64,000 bases of DNA from an uncultured Caldimonas sp. GTDB taxonomy: Bacteria > Pseudomonadota > Gammaproteobacteria > Burkholderiales > Burkholderiaceae. A program made the position numbers and the translations under genes. Below are positions 1 to 7,605 of this stretch, in pieces (positions within the stretch are counted from its first letter, which is position 1; every line of letters starts with the position of its first letter). The stretch is from NCBI RefSeq assembly GCF_946480305.1, contig NZ_CAMLJQ010000012.1:1-64000 (forward strand), written 5' to 3'. The notes beneath the pieces are model-generated. The model had not been told where the DNA came from. It ran no database searches and saw nothing but the letters and a program-made list of their open reading frames with translations.

Positions 1-75
1 GGTGATGCGCCGTGGGGCGCGAGCTGCGCGAAAGGGCGGCACAGCGGTGCCGCTGCCGAGGTCAATCGCGCGTCG
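1..75. other. Window edge, no gene recognised
   Basis: This GC-rich stretch lies downstream of the minus-strand oxidoreductase. I see no convincing coding frame or terminator in it. Confidence 0.3.
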
Positions 76-723
76 CTAACGCCCCGTGCGCGCTGCGGCC
101 ACCGGCAGGCTGGCCGCCTCGTCCCAGGCCGGCCCGTCGAACCAGGCGTCGCCCTGCAGGTAGGCCGCCACCATCTCGAGCGCATCGAGGCCCCAGAACA
201 GCCGGCCGTCGACCTCGATCGTCGGCACGCCGAACACGCCGCGTCGGGCGGCCTCTTCGGTGGCTCGGCGCAGTTCAAGCTTCACCTCGTCGCTCGCCGG
301 ATCGCGGCGCGGCGACAGCGTGGCGGTGAGCGCGGCCAGCCGTGCAGGCGCGTCGGCCGGCTCGCCGGTGCGCCACACGTGGCGGAACAATGTTTCGCAG
401 ACGTAGCGGTTGGGCGTGTCGCCGGCATCGCAGCAGGCAAGTGCCAACCGCAACAAGGCCAATGGGTTGAACGGGTGGCCGGCCGGCATGCGCAAGGGGA
501 TGTCCAGTCGGTGGGCCTGCCAGGCGATCTGGCGATACGTCCAGGCGCGCTTGGGTGCGATTTCGGCGGGGCCGAGCTGACCATAGTGCTGCAGCAGGCC
601 GGCAAACAGCACCGGCTGGTAGCGCATGGCATACGAGCACCCCTGCAAGGCCAACGGCAACCGCTCGAAGGCGAGGCACGCGTAGGGCGAGACGACGTCG
701 AAGTAGAAGGTCAGTTGCTTCAT
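76..723 (-). CDS. DsbA-fold oxidoreductase (2-hydroxychromene-2-carboxylate isomerase family)
   Basis: A 215-residue protein of the thioredoxin/DsbA superfamily, in the HCCA isomerase/kappa-GST-like branch. It opens with a beta strand followed by DVVSPYACLAFE (about residues 8-19); this is the family's S-P-Y-x-x-x-x position, used to bind glutathione in place of a CxxC. The C-terminal GVFGVPTIEVDGRLFWGLD holds the cis-proline loop (VPT) typical of the fold. Known relatives isomerise ring-cleavage products or are uncharacterised GSH-dependent isomerases. The start overlaps the stop of the DUF1289 gene by 4 bases (ATGA), so the two are translationally coupled. Its place in the pobA strand run suggests a role in aromatic degradation. 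The exact substrate is unknown. Confidence 0.8.
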   Translation of the reverse strand: MKQLTFYFDVVSPYACLAFERLPLALQGCSYAMRYQPVLFAGLLQHYGQLGPAEIAPKRAWTYRQIAWQAHRLDIPLRMPAGHPFNPLALLRLALACCDAGDTPNRYVCETLFRHVWRTGEPADAPARLAALTATLSPRRDPASDEVKLELRRATEEAARRGVFGVPTIEVDGRLFWGLDALEMVAAYLQGDAWFDGPAWDEAASLPVAAARTGR

Positions 724-941
724 GAGGTGCTCCGGGCCTCGGGGGGCGCGCCGTGCAACACGACCGCCTGTTCGCGGCGCGCGGGCAGTTGCTTCCACAC
801 CGCGCGCTTTTGCAGGTCGGTCATCGTCGACCAGGCGGCGATTTCGTCGAGCGTGCGCAGGCAGCCTTCGCACCACCCGCTGAGGGGGTGCATGCGGCAG
901 ACGCCCACGCAGGGGCTGGGAACGGTGGAGGCTGGAGGCAT
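720..941 (-). CDS. DUF1289 domain-containing protein
   Basis: A 73-residue cytoplasmic protein with the DUF1289 pattern: SPCVGVCRMHPLSGWCEGCLRTLDEIAAW, four cysteines (CxxxC then CxxC) that probably bind one metal, followed by a helical segment with WSTMTDLQKRAVW. This is the full usual length for the family. The function is unknown; such proteins often sit beside oxidoreductase or nodulation-related genes. ATG at 941 was chosen because the cysteine motif starts ten residues later. The gene is 70 bases downstream of the thioesterase and overlaps the next gene by 4 bases. Confidence 0.85.
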   Translation of the reverse strand: MPPASTVPSPCVGVCRMHPLSGWCEGCLRTLDEIAAWSTMTDLQKRAVWKQLPARREQAVVLHGAPPEARSTS

Positions 942-1011
942 GAGAACTGCGTTCAGTAGGCGCCAGCGGCGCGCAGGGCGCCATCGTCCCACAACATGGC
1001 GGGCACTGCAG

Positions 1012-1446
1012 TCACCCCACGCTGCCCAAGGCCTGCTGCCGCTTGGCGGCCACCTTCGCGTTGAACTTCTCGTAGTCGACGACGAAGCGCTCGTGCGTGC
1101 CCTCCGCGATCTTGTCGATGCCGTCGTGCGCTTCGGCCCGGAAGGTGATCTTGCGGCCATCGACGGCGGTCACCTCGGCCTGGACGCGGATCGTCATGCC
1201 CGGCGGCGTGGGCGCCATGTGCGCGAAGTTCACGTGCGTGCCGAGCGAGCCTTCGCGCGGCCAGTCGAGGAAGGGAATGATGGCGCGCTGGCAACACGCT
1301 TCGAGCATGCTGACCATCAGGCCGGTCGCGAAGACCTCGGGCATCTGCCCGAACTCTTCGAACTCCTCGTAGATGTGAGGCACCGTCTTGTCGCGGGTGA
1401 CGGTGTAGGTCAACTCGGCGCGGGTGCCGAGGGGAATGTCTTTCAT
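1012..1446 (-). CDS. Hotdog-fold thioesterase, FlK (fluoroacetyl-CoA thioesterase)-like
   Basis: A 144-residue single-domain protein that looks like the FlK-type hotdog thioesterases. The helix MVSMLEACCQRAI carries the acidic residue that corresponds to the catalytic Glu, and GTHVNFAHMAPTPPGMTI carries the conserved His on the following strand. FlK relatives hydrolyse small acyl-CoAs. Here, downstream of pobA, it may release or protect against an aromatic acyl-CoA, but that is inference from position only. There are no membrane segments or signal peptide. The ATG at 1446 begins MKDIPLGTRAEL; the gene is 84 bases from the pobA stop and probably shares its transcript. Confidence 0.8.
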   Translation of the reverse strand: MKDIPLGTRAELTYTVTRDKTVPHIYEEFEEFGQMPEVFATGLMVSMLEACCQRAIIPFLDWPREGSLGTHVNFAHMAPTPPGMTIRVQAEVTAVDGRKITFRAEAHDGIDKIAEGTHERFVVDYEKFNAKVAAKRQQALGSVG

Positions 1447-1530
1447 GGAAGGAACTGCCGGCTTGGAGGCTGGCAGCCTACAAGGCCCGGATGCCTCGGC
1501 GCAATCGGTGTTTGCGCCGAAGCGGCGCGC

Positions 1531-2730
<1,200 letters not shown>

Positions 2731-2774
2731 TCAGGCAAGCGTAGGCCCGGCGGGCTTGCGGCGGAATGGACGGA

Positions 2775-2797
2775 TCGGACAATCGCTTGGACAATCC
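2775..2797. promoter_or_regulatory. pobA-pobR intergenic direct repeats, candidate PobR operator
   Basis: The 120-base divergent gap contains GGACAATC twice, at 2777-2784 and 2789-2796, with starts 12 bases apart, so on one face of the helix or nearly so. AraC-type activators commonly bind direct repeats next to the promoter they control. The link to PobR is inference from position. Confidence 0.4.
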
Positions 2798-2829
2798 GAA
2801 CATTTGTACGCACCACGGAGTGCCCGGCA

Positions 2830-3762
2830 TTGAACCGCGTTCCCACCTATGCGCTGTACGGCGAGCACGGGCAGCCGCTGATCCCCGAGAGCCTGCACGT
2901 CGAGTCGATCGCAGAGCGCAGCCACCTGTACGACTGGGAGATCGAGCCGCACCGGCACGACGTGTTCTGCCAGCTGCTGTGCCTGCGCTCCGGACAGGGC
3001 GACGTGGAGTTCGCCGACGGCTGCCAGGCTTTCGTCGCGCCGTGCGTGATCTACGTGCCGGCATTGGCCGTGCACGGGTTCCGTTTTTCGCGCAACACCG
3101 ACGGGCTGGTGATCACCGTGGTGGCGCACCGGCTCGAGGCGCTGCTGGCCGCCTCGCCTGAACTTTTGGAACGCCTGACGCAGCCGCTGTACCTGCCATT
3201 CGCGGCCGGTGCACCGGAGTTCCGGCAGATCGACCACGCTGCCACCTTGCTGGCGGACGAAATGCGCGGCACCGCGCCGTGGCGCATGGCGGTGGTCGAA
3301 GCAGCGCTGTGCACCGCGTTGGCCTTCGTGGCTCGTGCCGCTGCTGCACCGCAGCACGCCGTGCACGGCGTGGCACCGCGCAGCCTGCAGCACGTGCAGC
3401 GGTTTCGGGCACTGCTCGACCGCACGTTCCGGGAGCAGCCGGGCATCGGCTTCTACGCGGGCGAACTGGGCATCACGCCCACACAGCTGAACCGGGTGTG
3501 CCGCGAGGTGCTGGGAATGTCCGCACTCGGCGCGCTGCACGCGCGGCTCGTGCTCGAAGCGAAACGCGACCTCGCCTACACGCTGCTGAGCGTGAAGGAA
3601 GTGGCAGCGACGCTCGGCTTTTCGGACGCGGCGTACTTCACGCGCTTCTTCACGCGCCATGCGGGTTTGCCGCCCAGCGAGTTCCGCGTCGCGGCGCGGC
3701 AGCAGATGCAGCGGGGCAAACCGTCGCAAAGCCGCCGCGTGTCCAGGCGCTCGCAACCGTGA
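2830..3762 (+). CDS. pobR: AraC-family regulator, PobR type
   Basis: A 310-residue AraC/XylS regulator. The N-terminal cupin half (about residues 20-120, with EIEPHRHDVFCQLLCL carrying the typical HRHD start of the sensor fold) should bind 4-hydroxybenzoate. The C-terminal half has two helix-turn-helix units: the first around YAGELGITPTQLNRVCREVLGMS, the second ending VKEVAATLGFSDAAYFTRFFTRHAGLPPSEFR. The most likely start is TTG at 2830; there is no in-frame ATG before the cupin begins. It is divergent from pobA and should activate it. Confidence 0.88.
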   Translation: MNRVPTYALYGEHGQPLIPESLHVESIAERSHLYDWEIEPHRHDVFCQLLCLRSGQGDVEFADGCQAFVAPCVIYVPALAVHGFRFSRNTDGLVITVVAHRLEALLAASPELLERLTQPLYLPFAAGAPEFRQIDHAATLLADEMRGTAPWRMAVVEAALCTALAFVARAAAAPQHAVHGVAPRSLQHVQRFRALLDRTFREQPGIGFYAGELGITPTQLNRVCREVLGMSALGALHARLVLEAKRDLAYTLLSVKEVAATLGFSDAAYFTRFFTRHAGLPPSEFRVAARQQMQRGKPSQSRRVSRRSQP

Positions 3763-3889
3763 CGTCATGCCGCATGCGTCGACTTGAGAGGGTTAACCAG
3801 CATCCAGCCGCACGCGCCGATGCCGATGCAACACACTCAGGCCCGTCTCAAAAGGGTCGCCCGAGACCTGCCCCCAACAAGGAGCGTTC

Positions 3890-5119
3890 ATGTCCGTGCT
3901 GCGGCCCCCCTCCGACGCGCCTCTGCCGTCGAGCCCGTCAGAACCGGAAGCCCCGACCGGCGATGACAGCCCTGAAGCATCGAGCCGGCGCAAGCGCGGA
4001 ACGCAGGACCAACGCAACCGCCTGAAGATGATCGGCGTGTCGACGGTGAACTACGCGGTCGGCGCCTTCGGGCTCTCGCTCTACGCGTGGGCGGGTTCGG
4101 TCGGCTGGCACATCCCGGGGTGGTTCCTCGCCATCAACCTGCTCGGCGGGCTGGCGTTTGCGCTGCTGGTGATCACGGGGGCGAACCTGCGGCTGCGCGA
4201 CCCGAACATGTTCGTCTCGCAAATGGTGTTCGCGGGCATCGTGCTGTTCAGCTTCCTGGCGGCTGCGCCGCAACTGGGCTTTGCGTTCCTGTCGGCGTTG
4301 CTGGTCACCGGGCTGTTCGGGCTGGTGCAGTTCACGATGAAGCAGTTTCGCGTCGCGCTGGCGCTGGCCGCGCTGGGTGCCGCTGCGGTTTTTCACGCGG
4401 TGGGCGACCAGCTGCGGCTGCCGGCTTCCAACCCCGCGGAGGTGGCCGTGCTGTGGGTGTTCCTGGTGCTGGTGCTGGCGCGCTTCACCGTGCTGGCGAG
4501 CCACCTCAACACGCTGCGCCAGAAGGTGCGCGAGAAGAACGAGTTGCTCCAGCAGTCGCTGCAGCGCATCCAGGAGCTGGCCGACCGCGACGAGCTGACC
4601 GGTGCGCTGTCGCGCCGGCGTGTGATGCAGCTGATCGAGATGGAGATCACGCGCAGCGAACGCAGCGGCGAACCGTTCTGCGTGGCGCTGCTGGATCTGG
4701 ACCACTTCAAGCTGATCAACGACACGCACGGCCACCTGGTGGGCGACGAGGTGCTGCGCCGGTTCAGCGCCACCGTGAAGGGGACGCTGCGCATGAGCGA
4801 CCAGCTCGGGCGCTACGGCGGGGAGGAATTCGTCGTGCTGCTGCCCGCGCTGCCGGCCAACCACGCACGCGCATTGATGGGCCGCGTCGTGCAGGCCGTC
4901 TCGGGCACCAGCTGGGCCACGCTGGCCCCGGGGCTGCACGTCACCGCCTCGGGCGGCATCGCTGCGTATTGCCCGGGCGAGAGCGTGCAGAGCCTGCTCA
5001 ACCGCGCGGACGAAGCGCTCTATCGTGCCAAGCGGCTGGGCCGCAACCGCATCGAGTACACCTTCGACACCGACGTGGGGCCGCTGCCCTGCCCCGAGTC
5101 GGCGGCCACTCCGGCGTGA
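3890..5119 (+). CDS. Membrane-bound diguanylate cyclase (GGDEF)
   Basis: A 409-residue inner-membrane GGDEF protein. After a polar N-terminus of about 45 residues there are about six hydrophobic segments (roughly residues 48-205), then a short coiled-coil-like linker (LRQKVREKNELLQQSLQRIQEL) and the GGDEF domain from DRDELTGALSRRRV (about 235). The active site reads RYGGEEF, so it should be catalytically competent for c-di-GMP synthesis. An RxxD inhibitory site is not evident at the usual distance. The start has a clear AAGGA ribosome site. It converges with pcaG, 12 bases away. The stimulus sensed by the membrane part is unknown. Confidence 0.9.
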   Translation: MSVLRPPSDAPLPSSPSEPEAPTGDDSPEASSRRKRGTQDQRNRLKMIGVSTVNYAVGAFGLSLYAWAGSVGWHIPGWFLAINLLGGLAFALLVITGANLRLRDPNMFVSQMVFAGIVLFSFLAAAPQLGFAFLSALLVTGLFGLVQFTMKQFRVALALAALGAAAVFHAVGDQLRLPASNPAEVAVLWVFLVLVLARFTVLASHLNTLRQKVREKNELLQQSLQRIQELADRDELTGALSRRRVMQLIEMEITRSERSGEPFCVALLDLDHFKLINDTHGHLVGDEVLRRFSATVKGTLRMSDQLGRYGGEEFVVLLPALPANHARALMGRVVQAVSGTSWATLAPGLHVTASGGIAAYCPGESVQSLLNRADEALYRAKRLGRNRIEYTFDTDVGPLPCPESAATPA

Positions 5120-5131
5120 GGTGCCGGGCCC

Positions 5132-5734
5132 TCAAAGGTCGAAGAACACAGTCTCGTGCGGGCCTTGCATGTGGATGTCGAAGTGGTAGGCAACGCCGCC
5201 GGGCTGCGCTTCGCGGCGAGCCATGAGCGTGTGGCGGCGTTCCGGCGGCACCGTTCGCAGCACGCGGTCTTCAGCGTTCGCGGTCGCTTCGTCTTCGAAG
5301 TAGATGCGGGTGAAGGCGTGTGACAGCAGCCCGCGCATCAGCACGATCACGTCGATGTGCGGTGCCTCGCCTGCCCCGCCGACCGCGGGCTTGACGGTGC
5401 GGAACTCGAAGCGGTGCTGCGCGTCGGTGCCGGTGCCGCAACGCCCGAACCCCCGAAAGCCGAGCTCGCGCGCCTGCGCCTCGCTCGTGATCTCGCGGCC
5501 TTGGGCGTCGAGCTGGGCGATCTCGATCATCGCGTCGCCGATCGCGTGGCCCTCGCCATCGAGCACCCTGCCGACCACGCGGATGTGCTCGCCTTCGGCG
5601 TGGGGCTCGGCAAGCACCGGGGTGTAGGCGCTGTCGTGGTCGTAGTGGTATTGGCGCGGCGTCAGGCCGTAAGCGAAGTACGGGCCGACGGTTTGCGATG
5701 GGGTCTGCGGCAGGCGTTCTTCAGTGGCACTCAT
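5132..5734 (-). CDS. pcaG: Protocatechuate 3,4-dioxygenase, alpha subunit
   Basis: A 200-residue intradiol dioxygenase subunit. It begins QTPSQTVGPYFAYGL, the alpha-subunit opening that covers the active site of the beta subunit, and ends with the conserved TVPPERRHTLMA and FDIHMQG motifs. Unlike the beta subunit it lacks the full iron-ligand set. With PcaH it cleaves protocatechuate between the two hydroxyl groups to 3-carboxy-cis,cis-muconate. Its start overlaps the pcaH stop by 4 bases (ATGA). The rest of the beta-ketoadipate genes (pcaBCD) are not in this window. Confidence 0.96.
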   Translation of the reverse strand: MSATEERLPQTPSQTVGPYFAYGLTPRQYHYDHDSAYTPVLAEPHAEGEHIRVVGRVLDGEGHAIGDAMIEIAQLDAQGREITSEAQARELGFRGFGRCGTGTDAQHRFEFRTVKPAVGGAGEAPHIDVIVLMRGLLSHAFTRIYFEDEATANAEDRVLRTVPPERRHTLMARREAQPGGVAYHFDIHMQGPHETVFFDL

Positions 5735-6444
5735 CGCGAAGTCTCCATCGGGGTTTCGGCGGGGCCGCGCAGCACGATGTCGAACTCGTAGCCGAGCGCA
5801 AAACCGGGCTCGGTGACGTCGAGCGCGAAGCGCGACACGAGGCGCTCCCGCGCGCCGGCCGGCGTGCCCTGGAAGATGGGGTCGTGGGCCAGCAGCGGGT
5901 CGCCCGGGAAGTACATCTGCGTCACGAGCCGGCTCGCGAAGTATTCGCCGAACAGCGAGAAGTGGATGTGGTTGGGGCGCCAGGCATTGGGGTGGTTGCC
6001 CCACGGGTAGGCGCCCGGCTTCACCGTGAGGAAGCGGTAGCGCCCGTCGGCGTCGGTCAGGCAACGGCCGGCGCCCAGAAAGTTGGGGTCGAGCGGCGCA
6101 TCGTGCTGGTCGACCTTGTGCACGTAGCGGCCGGCCGCATTGGCCTGCCACACCTCGATCAGCGCGTTGCGCACCGGCCGGCCGCGCTCGTCGAGCACGC
6201 GGCCGGTGACGATGATGCGCTCGCCCAGCGGCGCGCCGTTCCTCGCGGCGTTGCGGGTGAGGTCGTGGTCCAGCGGGCCGATGCTGTCGTGCCCGTAGAC
6301 CGGCGCCCGCAGTTGGCGCAGGTGTTCCTTCAGCGGAATGAGCGGGCGCGTGGGGCCGCGCAGCGCGGTGGACTTGTAGTCGGCGTAGAGGTAGGGCGGG
6401 TGGCTGCTCCAGTCGCGCGGACCGGGCGGGGGCAATGCGCTCAT
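5731..6444 (-). CDS. pcaH: Protocatechuate 3,4-dioxygenase, beta subunit
   Basis: A 237-residue catalytic subunit. The non-haem ferric-iron ligands are visible: Tyr in GRYVHKVDQHD, Tyr in KPGAYPWGNHPNAWRPNHIHFS and both His of NHIH. The ATG at 6444 (MSALPPPG) is preferred over one 12 bases upstream because GGAG lies six bases before it. It is co-transcribed with pcaG and divergent from the LysR gene pcaQ across a strikingly AT-rich gap, the classic arrangement in which PcaQ activates pcaHG. Confidence 0.96.
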   Translation of the reverse strand: MSALPPPGPRDWSSHPPYLYADYKSTALRGPTRPLIPLKEHLRQLRAPVYGHDSIGPLDHDLTRNAARNGAPLGERIIVTGRVLDERGRPVRNALIEVWQANAAGRYVHKVDQHDAPLDPNFLGAGRCLTDADGRYRFLTVKPGAYPWGNHPNAWRPNHIHFSLFGEYFASRLVTQMYFPGDPLLAHDPIFQGTPAGARERLVSRFALDVTEPGFALGYEFDIVLRGPAETPMETSR

Positions 6445-6477
6445 CGGTGGCTCCATCGAGGAATGGCCCACTGTAGG

Positions 6478-6538
6478 TATCACACAGAGTTAAGTAAATT
6501 GATTAATCTTCAATTTTTCAATTCCTCTTGGTTATTGA
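6478..6538. promoter_or_regulatory. AT-rich pcaH-pcaQ operator region
   Basis: This is one of the few AT-rich stretches in the window. It holds ATTGATTAATCTTCAAT at 6498-6514, an inverted repeat (ATTGA/TCAAT, 7-base spacer) that fits the LysR T-N11-A rule. A second loose repeat CAAT/ATTG (6519-6522 and 6534-6537) abuts the pcaQ start. PcaQ probably binds here to activate pcaHG and limit its own synthesis; that role is inferred from the divergent layout. Confidence 0.5.
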
Positions 6539-7462
6539 ATGAGCACCGCACTGCAACGCCTGCAACTGCGCCACCTGCACTGCTTTCTTGCCGTGGCGCG
6601 GCTCGGCAACCTGCGCCGCGCGGCGCAGTCGCTCTCCATCTCGCAGCCGGCGGTCACCAAGACGCTGGCGGACCTGGAAGACATCCTGGGTGTTCGGTTG
6701 TTCGTGCGCGGCCGGCGCGGCGCGGTGCTCACGGCCGCGGCCCACGCCTTCCTTCAGCACGCAAGCGGCGTCGTCGCGGGAGTGAACGAGGCGCTCGAAA
6801 GCATCACCGACGTGGCCGAGCGGCCGCCACTGAAACTCGGTGTACTGCCGACGCTCGCCACCCCCGTGCTCGCAACGGCGCTGGAGGCCATGCCGCCCGG
6901 CCTGCGCGTGCATGTGGAGACGGGCCGCAATCGCCAGTTGTTGCAGCGGTTGCAGCAGGGCGAGCTGGACGCCGTGCTCGGCCGATTGGCCGAACCCGAA
7001 CAAATGGTCGGCTTGACCTTCGAGCATCTGTTCGCCGAGCCGCTCGTCGCCGTGGTGCGCCATGGGCATCCACTGCTTGCCGCGCCGCGTTTCGAAGCGG
7101 CCGACGTGGCCCGGTTCCGCTGGGTGCTGCCTTTGGCCGGCACGATGATCCGCCATGCGGCCGATGGGGTGCTCGCAACGCACGCCCTCGCGCCCGCCGC
7201 CGGCACGGTGGAGACCCTGGCGGTGTCACTCGCACGGCAGCTTTGCCTGAGCAGCGACGCGGTCTGGTTCACGCCGCAGGGCGCGGCCAGCCTCGACCTG
7301 CACGAAGGCCTGCTGCACCTGTTGCCGCTGGCTTCCGGCACCCACGAGCCGGTCGGCCTGGTGTTGCGCACGGATCCGCCGTCGGCCGCCGGCTTGCAAG
7401 CCTTCATGACCGCGATGCGCCAGGTCGCCAGGACACTACCCCGGCCAGGCGCCGCTGCCTGA
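6539..7462 (+). CDS. pcaQ: LysR-family regulator of protocatechuate genes
   Basis: A 307-residue LysR regulator. The N-terminal winged helix-turn-helix is clear (LGNLRRAAQSLSISQPAVTKTLADLEDILGVRLFVR, residues 22-57), followed by the periplasmic-binding-like co-inducer domain from about residue 95. VTKTL in the recognition helix, in place of the usual VSxQI, and the divergent pcaHG genes point to PcaQ/GbpR. The known co-inducer in relatives is 3-carboxymuconate or its lactone. No clear Shine-Dalgarno sequence precedes the ATG, so translation may be weak. Confidence 0.88.
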   Translation: MSTALQRLQLRHLHCFLAVARLGNLRRAAQSLSISQPAVTKTLADLEDILGVRLFVRGRRGAVLTAAAHAFLQHASGVVAGVNEALESITDVAERPPLKLGVLPTLATPVLATALEAMPPGLRVHVETGRNRQLLQRLQQGELDAVLGRLAEPEQMVGLTFEHLFAEPLVAVVRHGHPLLAAPRFEAADVARFRWVLPLAGTMIRHAADGVLATHALAPAAGTVETLAVSLARQLCLSSDAVWFTPQGAASLDLHEGLLHLLPLASGTHEPVGLVLRTDPPSAAGLQAFMTAMRQVARTLPRPGAAA

Positions 7463-7605
7463 CCGAAGCGACCACTTGCTCGCCGCTGTGAGCGGCAGCG
7501 TCAAATTGAAAGCGAACGTAATCCAGCTTGCGGCGGCTGATCCAGCCGCGCCCGCGCACGCGATACTCCCGGCCCACAACTCGAAACATCCACAGGGAGT
7601 GGGTC

